Of a DNA stretch of 64,000 nucleotides, positions 1-12,529 are shown one piece after another. The position numbers and the translations under genes were made by a program. Under the pieces are notes generated by a model that worked only from the letters and a program-made list of their open reading frames with translations, made no database searches and had not been told where the DNA came from. Where the stretch lies: the NCBI GenBank assembly GCA_013399855.1, contig VXAY01007483.1, forward strand, positions 511,074 through 575,073, in the 5' to 3' direction. The DNA comes from Oxyruncus cristatus (lineage: Eukaryota > Chordata > Aves > Passeriformes > Cotingidae). The stretch's first letter is position 1; the number at the start of each line of letters is the position of its first letter.

Positions 1-517
1 AACTCAATCTAACACTTTCAAGACAGGAGCAAACCAGCAAGCAAACTAAGCAGACTGATCCCTGGGGATTTCTTAAGCGTAGGAAAGGAGCATTTGAAAT
101 CACACGTTTTAATAGAAGAATTTTTAAGGTTTCTCTTGAGCTCAGCAGAAGCCCGTGGGGAACAGCAGCCGATGAAGAACCAGCAGCAGACACGGCTGGG
201 GGTGGGAGGGGGGTTGTAACAGTGCATTCGGTGTTAGAGTCTCCCAAAGCAGCTCAGTGACACCTTCACCACAAAAGAGACAGAGACTAAACCAGACTGA
301 GCTCAGAGGGAAGGCGAGTGGGGCCTTGGAAACCACGAGATGCTGCCCAACCAAAGGCTTGGGGGGCTGATGGGATGGGAAAAGGCAGCAATGATGGAGA
401 CAAGTCATCATATACCCCATTCTTCTGAGTACCTGAACACGGAAACAACACCCCTGAGGTTCCCATCACTTCCATCCACTGCAGCCGGAGTTTAGCCTGA
501 ACTGGATACCCGGCCTA
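1..517. other. Unique sequence, no gene seen
   Basis: No recognisable gene or repeat. Open frames on the minus strand of up to 92 codons have no recognisable domain. A G-rich tract at about 196-216 (runs of five, three and six G) is the only compositional feature. Confidence 0.5.
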
Positions 518-600
518 GCAGGAGTCCCTGCCTACGGCACATGGGTTGGAACTGGATGATCTTTAAGGTGCCTTCCAACCCAAACCATTTTATGTTTCTA
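518..600 (+). mobile_element. CR1 LINE, 3' terminal fragment
   Basis: The segment reads as the last ~80 bases of a CR1 element: a degraded gtccctgcc..ggcacatgggttgg block, then gatgatctttaaggtgcc, then ttccaacccaaaccatt, which is the standard order at CR1 3' ends. The terminal short-repeat motif is degraded (ttatgtttcta). CR1 copies in birds are usually 5'-truncated, and this one is extremely short. The sense strand of the element is the plus strand. The 71-codon open frame starting at 541 begins inside this relic and is not a gene. Confidence 0.85.
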
Positions 601-794
601 TACATTCTGCGATTTTTAATTGCTCCCTTCCCAACTGTCCAAAACTCAGATGCAAAGTTAAAGCTTATGGGAGTTGTTAAAAATCAACTGAACATAAATC
701 AGGTCTTTAGAAGTAAAGAGAATTTTCCAAAAGGGATACCATTATTATGGTCTTAAAGACAAAGCCTTTAAACTAATGGGTTTTTTTTTTCCCC

Positions 795-1761
795 AAAGTG
801 AAAACTGCATCATTTATTAAATGCTGGAAATGAACCCTTCAGTATCTTAAAATAGGTGGATTTCAGTTTATAATTTTTTTTTATGTGAAAATACCAAAAT
901 CTACTCTACAAGTGGATAAGTCCCAAAAGTTAAATATTTGTTATGTTATTAGTCTACCAGATTACACGAAAAACAGATAATGCGGGGTTATAAAAATATA
1001 AAATGAAAACCAGAGTAACCTGATTAGGCTTTCTCTCAGAAGGCTGCCATCTGCTCCTGAGCCAGCATGCAATATTTTAGTACAAAGACCTTTAGAAAGC
1101 CTCTTTTCCAATATTACCTCCAGCTAATACGATTATCAATCCCTCTATACATGATATTTTTTCACTGGAAAGCCTCTGTTCCCCTTTTAAAAACTTCTGT
1201 CCACACTACGCAGCAAATACCGACCTATCTCCACAACCCACAGAAACACACAGGAACAGTGATGCGAACAGAGGAGGGAGAGATTATGGAGCAATAACTA
1301 AATAATTACCGAAAGACTTCCCCCATGGATTTCCCCTTTCGGAAAAGCACAGACATGCTGCAGTTAAACACACATCTGTTCGAGGGAAGCCCTGACTCGG
1401 CGCAGGGCATGCACGGCTCACCCCAGTGAGCATCTCACCACCCTCGTGCCTCCCAGTGCTGAGGGGGGGGAATTATAAATCCAAATAAATTTCAACACGT
1501 GTCTTCCACAAACCACCCAGGACTGTTTCTCAGGACTCGGTCACAGAGAAAAATATCAGAAATATCAGTGCATGTGCCACAGAGCTGCACGTGCACAGCA
1601 ACGAAGCACCGGGACCTGTGACTGGATGAGTTTCACAGAGTATTATTCAGATTCCAGGTATATTGTTACTGCAAATCAACCATCTATTAATAAAAACTTA
1701 ATATTCAGTGCCTGTGTAAGTATAAAGTACAACTACACAAATTAATGCATTGAGTTTACAA
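795..1761 (-). other. Possible 3' UTR of a minus-strand transcript
   Basis: If the exon at 1762-1837 is real, this would be its 3' UTR, read from 1761 down to about 795. Reading the minus strand, an AATAAA hexamer lies at 817-812, and the sequence runs about 20 bases further before an A-rich stretch, a normal spacing for cleavage. The segment has no repeat, a G run at 1463-1470 and a few CpG sites around 1200-1620. AATAAA is common in AT-rich DNA, so this is inference only; without the exon this is simply unique non-coding sequence. Confidence 0.2.
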
Positions 1762-1837
1762 TCAGGGCGGCTCATACTTCTCTTGCTCTTTTAGCTTCTC
1801 TAGCTCTGCCAGGGCTTCTGGGAAGGCACTGGGATTT
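1762..1837 (-). CDS. Possible terminal coding exon, unrecognised protein
   Basis: Reading the minus strand from 1837, an acceptor (..ttcatgactag) is followed by one base completing a codon and then 24 open codons ending ..LEKLKEQEKYEPP and a TGA at 1764-1762. The residues are helical and strongly charged (Glu, Lys, Leu, Ala), unlike the shadow frames nearby, and would form a short C-terminal tail. The exon would start in phase 2. The polypyrimidine tract before the acceptor is only fair. I do not recognise the protein. Twenty-four open codons occur by chance about a third of the time, so support rests on composition, the acceptor and the downstream AATAAA. It may be nothing. Confidence 0.22.
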
Positions 1838-1840
1838 CTA

Positions 1841-3160
1841 GTCATGAAAGCATCCCAAGGTTACACAGGAATAACCAAGGCAGTCCTAATGGTCAGGCAG
1901 AGGATGAACACTATTGTGAAATGAAGAACAACCAGCTACTGACAGGTTTGGCAGATGTATTTCCATGAGGAAACGAGAGAAGCAGCAGAATTTCCTTATA
2001 TTATGCTTGGCTTCCCTGTTCTCCAGCACTAGTTTTGGGGCTTGCAAGGTCTGGGTTCAAAAGCTGTAGACAGTATTCCCCATGCTTGTTCATGAACACA
2101 TTACACAAAATCTGTTGTGTGTAAAGCTGGAATGGAGGTGGATGGAAAATTGCACTTGACAAAGGATCAGTGATCCACTACCTGACTGGAAAGCAGCATC
2201 AGATAGAAATCCAGAGGGTCTGTCTTTGGCCTGGCATGACTTAATATTTTTTGTTGGTGTTTGCCGACTGAATATAGATTTCACTTACTAAATCTGCTGA
2301 TAAAAGTCCCTAACACTCTGGAAGACAGAATCAGAATTCCAAATGCAAGAGACCTGTTCAAGCCTCTCCACAAGACTGAGGTTTGCAGTTCAGTGAGCAA
2401 ACTCAAAACATTGTATTTGAGAAGGAATAAGCGACTGCCCAACAGGCAAACCTCACAAGGGGTTGTGCAAACAGCAGAATCACTGCAAAAATCTGAGAAA
2501 TAACCCTGTTTCTCACCCACTGTGGCCTCCACTCAGTTCTGGCTATTGAATTTAAAAGTGTGGGTTAGTCAGGAAGAACCCAAAACCCATGACAACTGTA
2601 TCACAACCATTCACTCCCTTCCTCTCCCAAGTATCCAACCCAAAGACTGGAAAATGTGACATGCAGGACAATAATCCAAATAAAAAAAGTTACCACAAGT
2701 GTTTTCATATATGGACAGGACTGTTACAAAAAAAAGTAACTGAGATTTAAGCAGAATCACCAAATATTGAATCTTGTTATAAAAGTCTTAGCAGTTCACC
2801 CTCAGAAAGCTTATTTTCAGTCTTTGGAGACAGAGGCTCACAGAAAAGATGCTCAGACGAATTATCGCAAATGTGTATGTTTAAATCATGCCCATACCAA
2901 GCAGTTGCTTGCCTAGAGATTAAAAAACCCACAGAACAGAACCCAAGATAATCACTGTATAATTGATCGTGACAGAGATGTTTGCAGGGAGAGACAATGC
3001 TGCCAAACCAGAGGTGGGAAATTACAGCGACAAACCACGGAATAATATTCCTAAGTGCACTACTTATGTCAAAACGTTCTTTTTCTCTCCCCAGGTTTTC
3101 AGCAGGTTGAATTCTTACTTAATGAAGCTTAATTATTATCACACAACTTTGCTCCTCAGG
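1841..3160. other. Unique sequence, no gene seen
   Basis: No repeat or gene recognised. Overlapping 80-codon frames on both strands at 2261-2532 have no domain. A good acceptor-like pyrimidine tract on the plus strand ends at 3094 (ttctttttctctccccag), but the open frame after it runs straight into a T-rich simple repeat and no good donor follows. Confidence 0.45.
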
Positions 3161-3228
3161 TTTTTTTTTTTTGGTTGGTTGGTTTTGGTTTTTTTTTGTT
3201 GTCGTTGCTGCTGTTGTTATTATTACAC
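3161..3228. repeat. T-rich low-complexity repeat with TTGG units
   Basis: A T12 run passes into three ttgg units, another T run, then a gtt/gct/tta-type degenerate triplet stretch. The codons read through here (runs of Phe, Cys and Leu) explain the odd 86- and 94-codon open frames at 2963-3435, which are not genes. Confidence 0.85.
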
Positions 3229-5339
3229 TTTAAGCAACAAGAGTTAGTGCAGCTGACACAAGAACTTATGTGTGCTCAGATCCCAGCTCCTGGGTGTTAT
3301 CTTGCTGAACCACACCAAGGTGTGCCTGGATGTGCTTCGCCAGCAACAGCACTTCTCAAACTAGTAGAAAAATCCAGACTTCCAGGACAAAATGCACCAT
3401 CTCAGTCAACAACAGACACCAAAGACTCGGGATAATATAGGTCCATTTTCTCCAGTCTCCTCTTCTTAAAAAACCCCTTACAGCATTCAAGAAATTTGTA
3501 AGCAGAGCATCTGTTTTCCTTTCCTTTCCAGTTTATTGTATAATCAACACACTGAACTGCAGTTGTGCCGTCACTAACAGTTGCTATGGACATTGCTAGC
3601 AACCACGGGGAAGAAGAATAGTGGAAATTTTTTAATATAAATGGGTTATTTAAACAAAACATTGCAGTTAAAAAGTACCATAGGTTGTTGATCTACACAG
3701 CTGGCTGACTTCACTGACAGCAAGCACAAAGACCATTTGTAATCATTTGGGATTTTATAGTTCAATTTTCAGAGACAGACATGAATATTGCCTCACTTTA
3801 TGATAGTTCTCCTGAATTGATTATTCAAGGTGCTGTGGGTTTTTTTAAACACTGATTTGTTCCCCTTTCCTTCGCTGTGAAAGGAAAACTTGTGTTATTA
3901 AATTGTACCTTCTTCTCTGATAAAACATGTCAGCATAATGGCACGTGGTGTAACGCTTTGCAGTCAAGTATTGAAGAGTTTCCTGTTGAATATTGTATAT
4001 TCATACCATTACCTCCCCGAGATACATTTGTTTTTATTCTGCAGAGCATAAGCCAGGACTGAACTGCACTAACTATAAAACAAATTAGCAGCAGCACGGC
4101 CCTGTCACAGGGCAATGCCCTGAAGGGATAATTGATCATACGACAATGACAAAGGAAACTTCAACCTCTTAACTGCATATTTAACAGATCTATTTAGACA
4201 TTCCACAACTGCACCCACTTAAATGCTCTCAACCTCTCCTTATTCATGTTCCTGGATCTGCCCCAGCGCCATCTCTGCCATTTTATTCCTGATTTCACAC
4301 ATATCTCATTTGAAACCATCTCCATTCTCACAGAGGTGTAGCTGAGAATAAGATTTGGCACAGCCAGGTATGAACACACCTCGTCTCAGGGGCTCAAAAA
4401 AAATCTGTATCACAGCCACTGAAATATCCACACCATTTGGAAACTGAATTTCAAATCTTGGACGGGCCAACACAAATCTCTTTTTAACATATTCACTCAG
4501 TTTCCTCAGTTGAAACAAGTCCTTCAGCAGCTAAATACATGCACATGAGTACAGTTAAAACTGATGGAGGGAGTGAAGGGAGCACTGACAGCAATCCTGT
4601 CTGTAATCATCAATCCATGGCAGCTGTGTGTCAGTGAAGGCAAAACAGCCACACAGGTGGAAAACCTCAAAGGGCCATCACTTGCAACTGTTGCTTATTA
4701 TCACATGAGCCAAAGGCTTTGGTTTTCTTCTAGTGCCAGAAAAATACATCTCCACTTTACAAAGAGCTAAATACATATCCAAATGTACCACACCAGCTCT
4801 ACAAGCAAGAAGTACAGTACCAAGCCATCCACTCAACTCCTTTAGGGGATAATAAATGGGAGAGTTTCAAGGGATAGGATATTTGTACAGCCCTAACTTA
4901 TTACACACTTGTAGTAGGGAATCTTACACCTCAGAACTACCAGCCTCGTACCCCATTAGTTTTCAGATCTATTACTTCTCCTTCTAATAGTACCAAAGCC
5001 TTAAACAAAGAGCATGGATATGGTAAAAGGTGGCCAGTGACTCCAGCATCAGCCTCTGCTGCTGCCAAAGAGCGGCAGCACTGGGCAGCAATAGAGCAAT
5101 TTATTCAGACAAGTTCTACTATGAAAGATAATTAAAGATTTAGTGGCGTGGATCAATACAACAGTAAACACTATCTATGTACAGCACTGCAGTTTGCCAA
5201 CACCAGCATTTGTGTTACTGCTGCAGATTCATCACACAAGGTTATTACACGGTATCTCAGGTTTGCTGTCTATCTCAAAATAGGGATTTTTGTGGGGTTA
5301 TTGCTACTCACACACCACAAGACATAGACTATTGCTGTG
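3229..5339. other. Unique sequence, no gene seen
   Basis: Open frames of at most 86 codons with no recognisable domain on either strand. No repeat was recognised. Short A and T runs only. Confidence 0.45.
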
Positions 5340-5445
5340 CAGCATGAGCTGAGCACAGGCCCAGGAGCTGGGCACATCCAGGTTGTGCCACTGCTGTGTA
5401 GCCTTGGGTGAGTTATTCAGCCTTTCAGTCTTCATGTTTTGCCAA
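5340..5445 (+). mobile_element. MIR-like SINE relic
   Basis: The segment follows the order of the MIR core and tail: a gagc..caggagctggg block, then ccaggttgtgccac, then ctgctgtgtagccttgggtgagtt, then a cctttcagtcttcatgttt tail. This corresponds to the gtgtgaccttgggcaagtcac..cctcagtttcctcatctg region of the ancient amniote SINE. It is heavily diverged, as expected for an element that predates birds. The match is by eye; a related CORE-SINE is possible. Confidence 0.5.
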
Positions 5446-8400
5446 GAGAGAAAAAGCGTAATACATGTATATATTTCTTTTTATGCAGAAAAATTTATCT
5501 AGAGGCTTAAATAGTTAATACCTTTGGCACTCAAGAGATGTAGAGGATTATGTAAGTGCTCAGTCTTAATACTCTTTACTTCCCCTTCCATTTCAGTCTG
5601 ACTGTCAGGCATTTTGTTACAAGTTCAGGCAAAGCAACTGATTTTCAACTGCTTTAATCATCACCTGAGCTGAACACACTGGGCAGGTGAGCATTCCTTT
5701 CCAAACACCAGTCCTCTAGTAACTCACAGAACTGCACTACCTCCTTGAGTAGAACCCCCTCATAAAGAGAACAGATGTACTCATTAGCAAGAGTCTACCT
5801 CAGACTCCACAGAATCCTGGTTATTATTGTCAGTGATACAGCAAATAAAATTTCAAGTGAGTTATCTCATATTTTTTCTTAATGCCCTTAATGCAAACAT
5901 TTCAAAGCACTTCAAGTTAGCGACAGTAAAACGTAAAAGCCACTAGTGGGGAAAAAAAAAGACAAATAAGCAGAACTTACGCAGAAATTTAAAAGGAAGC
6001 AGTGACTCCCTTTTTCTGTCATAAATAGGCCATGCAATGACACAAAGGCAAAGCCAGGTTGGATGCATTCAACCATATGTTGAACAAACATATGAAGTCA
6101 AACACTGGAAACTTTGGAATTAAAAAAAAAAATCGTGTAAGATCACAGCAGCATTTTCTGTTATGATTTCTGCCCGAACATGATTTCCTGTCAATGGTGC
6201 ATGAAACAGAGCCCAGTAAACTACTGAAAAATACTGTTCTATCAATAGCACTTCATCTATTAAGCTACTTGTATTTACTAGTCAAAAAGAATGCAAGGGG
6301 AAAATTTCTCAGAAAGAAAAACAGAAATACCTCTTCCTAATTAATGAGCCAAACACACAGAAAGCTGTTGTGTAACAAAGCTGTGGAATTCTAAAAGGCG
6401 GAAAGCAAAGTTATGAGAAGTTTTACGTGAGAAACTGAGAAGATCAACACAGTTGTATCTGCACTTGACCATCTCATCATCCCAATCCCAGGCAAAGTAA
6501 TACTACCCATAGTAAAATCTATGTACCATCAATGCGAACATCACCAGCTTTTAACATTAAGCATCCTGGAAGACTGGCTTTGGACATTCCTAAGTAGAGC
6601 TCTCTTTTGGGATCTCATTTGTATGTTGTACTTGAAACCCTGCTGCAGCCCTGCTCTCCAAATCTCATCAAGAACACTTCAATGGCCAACTCAAGTGTAA
6701 ATAACACGTGATTAAAGCAGCAGCAGACCTTGCGGATTGCTTTTCTTTCAACTTGGGTGGTGCTGCCAAAACCAAGAAGATAGGTACCCTATCAGCTCCA
6801 CTTATTTTTAGATTACTTGAAATCAATACTCTGGTGTGTTTGCATGAATTACTGCTTATTTGACTTGTGAGTCTAAAGACACAAATTTCCCTGCAGTAGA
6901 GCAATGACATATATTCAGGACTCCTGGCTGTAAAGCTTAAGGAAGTCAGACGGCCAAAGCTCATGTACTAAATCTGGTCAGTCCTCTGGTAGAACGACAG
7001 CAACTTCTACTTCAGAAATAGTCCCAGAGGTAAAATAGAAGGCAAAGAACTTCGTCTGCTTTCCTCCCAGTACTGAAGCTCTAAGTACCACACACTCCCT
7101 CTAATGAAGAGCAATAGAGAAGCTGCATCCCAGGGACTGCCTTGTTTGCATTTGCTGGATGATCCATAAACACTGTGCCCATCGAAATGAAACCCTTGAA
7201 GTGCCAGTAGATGCAGTTTGGTTTCTCTGATTTTTATTCTTACTGAAGGAAGGCTCAGTTGAGTTAACATGGCAGAAGAACTCCCAAACCCTGGCGGGGC
7301 CACGTGCGAGGTGCCAGCAGGGGCTACACTCCCGGGGTTGTGAACAGAATGCTCAACATCTTGCCGATGCAAGTAATACCACACAAGAGTTAGACCAGAA
7401 CAGAAAACCTCCGATGCCCCCAAAGTCTTCGCTGAAATCTGTCCTCACGTGTTTATCTCCTCACTTGCAGACATTTCTGCTGCAGAGGTTTTAGGGATTT
7501 GCTCCTGCAACGCAGCAAAACGCTGCTCCCTGCGATTCCCCTCATCTGGAGAAGAGGGGCTATTACTGAGTTAATGGACAGCAGACACAACAGTTCCATC
7601 ACCTTCAGTTACTGACTCTTTTTATCCACTTTGCCCTGTAATGAGGATCTCTGCTTGCTCACATTTACACTACGGCAGCATCAGCTGTCCCCTAATCCTG
7701 CAACACATAAAAATGGAAAGACAGATGCAGGAAAACATTAAAATGCCCTTATCACTTGGCTGCAGGGGTATAAACTTAAAATAGGAGATTGTTTTTCCTG
7801 TTGAAACCAACCAAATAAATACATTTGCTTAATTTTCTTCTTAAATAATCCTTACGAGCACTGAAGGGATGCTTTGATTATTACTGCGAAGATAAACACT
7901 GGAACATTCCATTCTATCTTACCCAGGTTAGACAGAAACAAATTCAATTCTTTCCTGTACATATTTTTCCCAGGTGCATTAACAAGCCTTTACATTCCAG
8001 AACCAACTTTTATTACAAGCTGGGTGTGTAGGGAACAGGGAGATAGGGAAAGAAAACAGAATGAACAGAATGCTAATGAGAAAGAAAAATACAGCCCCAA
8101 CAGCCAATGCCTTTAATTAGACGGATGTCTGCATTTTTAACTTCCAAGTTTTTAATCCTGAACTCAGAAGATGGAGAATAGAAACAATGTTCAAATAAAC
8201 CGCACGGGCTACTTTGCTAAAGGAAATGGGAAAATTAACCTCTTATCTCCTAAGATGAAAATATATGGTACAAAAAAAAAAAACCAGGTCAAAATAATGT
8301 TTTATGAGAGCCAGAGCCATCAGGGCAATAATAGCAATGCACAGACTTCAGAACAAAATCTTGAAAACAGAGCTGAGGAATAGGAGCTATGGAACAAGAC

Positions 8401-10042
8401 AGCGATGCAGGATGGTGAGATAAATGTCTTGTTTTCTTCCCTATATTCTTTACTCGGTAACTGAGACATAAAACGCATATTAGGTAATTTTGCAGCCTAC
8501 CCAGAATCATGCAAAACAGCCAGAAAAATGAGCACACGCAACAAGTCCTGCTAACTTATTAATAATACAGGAACAAAGACAGCTTCTTGCAGGTTTGTAG
8601 TACTCAGAGATAAAGTTTCATTTCCTGACGAGAATCTTTATGCGAAGGACAGAAACAAATTCACTTAGTAGCCTTGTTTTGAGATGGCAAAAGCATATCG
8701 TTCAAGCGGTGAAAATTCAACGCAGAACAGAAGGTGAGCAGATACCCAGGGACTGTAACTTTTCTTGAAGCTGAAATTCAGAATTACATTCCACGGACAC
8801 GCAGGCTCATAGTTACTCAATCCATACAAGACACACTTCAGCTCAACACACTCTGCAAAGGCAGAGAGGCTGCTGGGAAAAAGAAAGTCATGGCACGGCT
8901 CGTGTCTAATTGAGTGCTTGTGTATGAGAATGAGCAGGAGAGAGGGCAGACATCCCACTAAAACACACAGATACATCTCGGGAGATGTGACAGAGCTCCT
9001 CTTGATTGATCCCTCTGTCAACTGAAGCACTGAAGTTCCTCCTTCAGCTCATTCAACAGCCCGAGTTTTTGAAGTAGATACTTGAAATTCCATTCTCTGG
9101 TGGCTCAAATGAGCCAGTAGCGTCTACATGAAGGTAGGGTTTGTTATCATCTCAGAATCAAATTCTAAGACCTAATGATATCACTCTACAGATAATTTCA
9201 GCCTGCTCAGTTTGGATGACTTCACCCAAAAGGTTGCGAATGTAAAGTGTATCTTTTCCCCCCTCCTTCTTTCCTCTTCGCTGCAGAGTGGCAGCTGAAA
9301 AGGAGTATTTGAGATGAGAGAGCGAGTTACCTCACAAGAGCAGAAGCAGCACCACCTACAACATCTCCTTGTTTTCCCTCCTAAAGCAGCAAAGGGACTG
9401 CCTCAGTTTATGCAAACTCCTCACTCCAACAGCTCTGGAGACAGAAGGAAAAACCCTCCACCAAAATCCAGCACTTCAGTAACAGAACTTTTGTTCTACC
9501 TTCCTATTGTCACTCACAAGTGGCACCTCTGATGCCCTCAAGGACGTATCAAAGCAATCTTTGCTGGTAATCTCTATGGCAAGAGCAACATTAATATGAA
9601 GCATTCGCCTGAGAAACACACTTCCCTTTTTTCCACAGAAAGCAGCTGGAGGTCTGCTGCTGAGCTGCCTGAAACCCTGTTCTTTCACCCATCATCATTT
9701 TCAGCTGCCCACACTTCAGCCTGTGACACAGCAGTGGCTCTGTAAATGTGCAGCTCAGGCTGTGCCACACATCCTGACCCTGAGACAGACTGCCAGCGAA
9801 CCCACTTCTGGGAGCCAGCAGCAATATGTAAAGGATAATGTTAGGATGACCTGTGAAGATGGATGAGCAACCCCCAAAGCTCTGAATTTCCATGCTTTAT
9901 TGCTTTAAACCATATTTCATCCACTTAATGTAGATTTAAAACACGTCCTTGGGACTCTTTTCAACCCAGAACTTACTTGAAAGAAGTAAAAGGACATAAA
10001 AAATTTGCTGAAACACAACTGAAATTCCCCATTCCTGTTATT
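5446..10042. other. Unique sequence, no confident gene
   Basis: The longest frame is 138 codons on the minus strand (7007-7423), with no recognisable domain. CACGTG E-box hexamers lie near 7300 and 7446. Around 7270-7560 GC is somewhat higher. A strong pyrimidine-rich acceptor-like site on the plus strand ends at 9286 and is followed by only nine open codons and a stop. No interspersed repeat was recognised. Confidence 0.45.
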
Positions 10043-10083
10043 TTCTGCAATTTGCTAGTACCTTAGTACTAGCAAATACAGAA
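10043..10083. repeat. Short perfect hairpin (11-bp stem, 4-base loop)
   Basis: The left arm tttgctagtac (10051-10061) and right arm gtactagcaaa (10066-10076) are exact reverse complements around the loop ctta. After a small internal bulge a further 5-bp pair (ttctg at 10043-10047, cagaa at 10079-10083) extends the stem to about 17 bp. No T run follows as in a bacterial terminator, and none is expected here. Function unknown. Confidence 0.8.
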
Positions 10084-10715
10084 CTATGCATGTTTGTTGT
10101 TCAGCTGGATTACCTGACAAGGTAAACTGGTGCAGAGACCAGCCAGGCAGCATGAAACCAGCAGCTGCTCCACTGCCCTGTGCTGCAGCCATGCAAGCAC
10201 AGCCTGCACGGCCAGGAGGCACCTGACCCTCAGAAGAGAAATTCTGAGCAGCAGAACTAATGCCTTTGCTCTCACAAGTTGCCCCTAAATCTTCACACCA
10301 TCACCAAAATAAAGTCAAATAAGTGCAAACAGAACCTTTGACACTGACCTCACAGCCGCATCACCCTCCTTTGCTACCTCCAGCCATGAAACACTGGGAA
10401 GACCATCCACTGCCTTCAGTCCTCTCTCCAAGCAGCTCTCCTGCCCTCCTGCAGCCAGTCCAAACCCTCGGAGCTCTTGATTCTCCACCCCCCTCACCTG
10501 TGGCTGAGCAAGTGGCAGCACCTGCAGCTCATTTGGAGATAACCACGAGCTGATGGACCCAGCTCAGCTCAGCTGAGCCCTTCCCAGCAGTGAGGGGCCT
10601 CTTCCCCTAACCCAGCATCTGATTCCCACAAAGACTTTGGGAACTTCTAACGCTGAACCCTCAGTTCAGTGGGATTCATTTTGCCTCACGGATTCCAAAA
10701 TCTGTTGCACAGATT
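10084..10715. other. Unique sequence, no gene seen
   Basis: Slightly richer in GC than its surroundings, with overlapping 60-80-codon frames on both strands and no recognisable domain. No repeat was recognised before the CR1 tail. Confidence 0.4.
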
Positions 10716-10768
10716 CTCGATGATCCTTTTGGGTTCCTTCCAGCTCAGAATATTCTGTGATTCTGTGA
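10716..10768 (+). mobile_element. CR1 LINE, 3' terminal fragment
   Basis: The sequence tgatccttttgggttccttcc followed by tattctgtgattctgtga is the final ~50 bases of a CR1, with two copies of the terminal attctgtg repeat still clear. Upstream sequence cannot be aligned by eye. The plus strand is the sense strand. Confidence 0.8.
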
Positions 10769-11076
10769 AAAGATTTTGCAGGAAGAAACCAGAACCGGAC
10801 GCGGCAGAACAAACAATACTACACCAGCTTCAGTCTCTTAGGAGGAACCTTTATAAAGATCTCCACACCATGCCAGATCCCACTCATCTCTTCGTAGCTG
10901 TTCTACTTTGCTGAGCACTGCAATGAGTCCTGTGGATAATGATCTTTTCATGACAAATTCCAGCGCTCCCATCACCTTAGAGCAGAAAGTTCCAGAACCA
11001 AAATCCATGCTTACATGACTTTTTTTTGATGCCTGGCTACAAGTCCACATAAACTCCTGATTTCAGGGTACATGGT
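10769..11076. other. Unique sequence, nothing recognised
   Basis: Overlapping 70-81-codon frames on opposite strands, with no domain and no repeat. The plus-strand frame that starts at 10669 begins upstream of the CR1 tail and reads through it. Confidence 0.4.
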
Positions 11077-11270
11077 CTATATATATATTGAATACACCTC
11101 TTTATATACTTCATATCTATAGAATGGATATATAGAAATATATATATAAAAATATATATAGAATGTATCTACAGCTATGCTATAGACTATATTTATAGCA
11201 TGTATCTACAGATATTCTACAGACTATATCCATACACACTCCATAATAAGTAATCTGTAATATATTCTAT
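11077..11270. repeat. AT-rich repeat with a 37-base imperfect tandem
   Basis: Dense TATATA runs are followed by two copies of a ~30-base unit starting atgtatctacag and ending agactatat (starts at 11163 and 11200, so period 37). A third, more degraded echo lies upstream (gaatggatatatag) and another downstream (ccatacacactcc). It looks like a small decayed minisatellite grown from an AT microsatellite. Confidence 0.7.
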
Positions 11271-12529
11271 ATCCACAGACAAGTTTCTGTTTGGAGGTTT
11301 GTGCAACAGAATCTAAGCTACTGTTAATTAAAAAAGACACCACTCAAATCACATTTTACTCCAGTCCTTCATTTGTGTCTTCACACTGACTGGGTTTCAT
11401 TCTTCAGTCAGTTGCTTCAAGAACTCCAGGGAGAAGAAAGATGTGTTGCTGTGAGGATCTGCCTGGGCTCCTATTTAAGCTTTAAAGTTGCCTTCCAACA
11501 GCCGAATAAGTAGCGGGAAAGTGGAAGGTTAAAAACTTCGCTTTTCATCTCTGCCAAAACAGTAAAAGAAAAATGAGATTGCTAAGTAGCTGACTGACTG
11601 CAGAATCAACGCAGCAGTGATCTGCCTATAAGCTGCAAAGGGCAAACCCAAGGCATCTGCTTAAAAGCTTATGCCAACTGTGGGATAAAAAGAGTAAGGA
11701 AGCCACAATAAAACATAATTATTACGGGAGCTATAATTATGGCATTATTCTTTGGTGTATTCAATGTTGTGCACATTAAACCTTGTACTCTGTGAATATT
11801 TAATGATTATATGCTTACTCAGAGCCCTTTAATGTCCTTAAAACACAGGTATTTTTCACTTATTAAGAAAAAATTACACATAATTTTTGTCCTGAGCACC
11901 GCGACTCTTCTGCAAATTTAAATCTCAAAGCTCTGGAAACTGTGTGTTTACAGACACTGTGTGTCAATTTTCAGTAGTTTTTGAAACAATAACCCACCGT
12001 CTTGACCTCAAGAAAAGAAAAAGAAACCTCTGAGTGGTCAACTGTGGCTGTTCTGCATTATCATCTGTAAGAATTACTGATCAAAAGCACTAGTAGGTCT
12101 CGAAGGAGTCCAAAAAAACTTTGGATATATTCAAACATTCTTCAGAAGTCATAAGAAAAAGATAAACTTATGTGCTAAGAAGTAGCAGGAACCTTGATTC
12201 ACTGAGTGCCAACAGAGCATAAAGCACAGGAGTTCCTACTAAACTGCTTTTCTATAAACCATGCACCCAGCAACCATGTAAGGACAGGTTTTAGTATGTA
12301 AAGCAGTATAACAGGAGCCAGACATCTGGTTTTCAGCATTTTGTAGAGATATAGGCAAAAAATTATTAGACTTTTCTAGAATGCATTGAGGCTTTAGTAC
12401 AGTAAATACTGACAATGGATTTATGGCATTCTGTACATTCCATCCTTACCTGAATGGAGAGCACTACAGCTTGATGTGCCTGGGGTTTTATATATAGAAA
12501 AGACTGACTTTTAAAACAGCTTATTGATT
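11271..12529. other. Unique AT-rich sequence, no gene seen
   Basis: No open frame of note and no repeat recognised. A minus-strand CAG/GTAAGG donor-like site at about 12446 closes a 30-base open segment, too short to call an exon. Confidence 0.45.

Noticed and set aside
196..216. Possible G-quadruplex
   Set aside because: Only three separated G runs; does not meet the four-run pattern without splitting a run.
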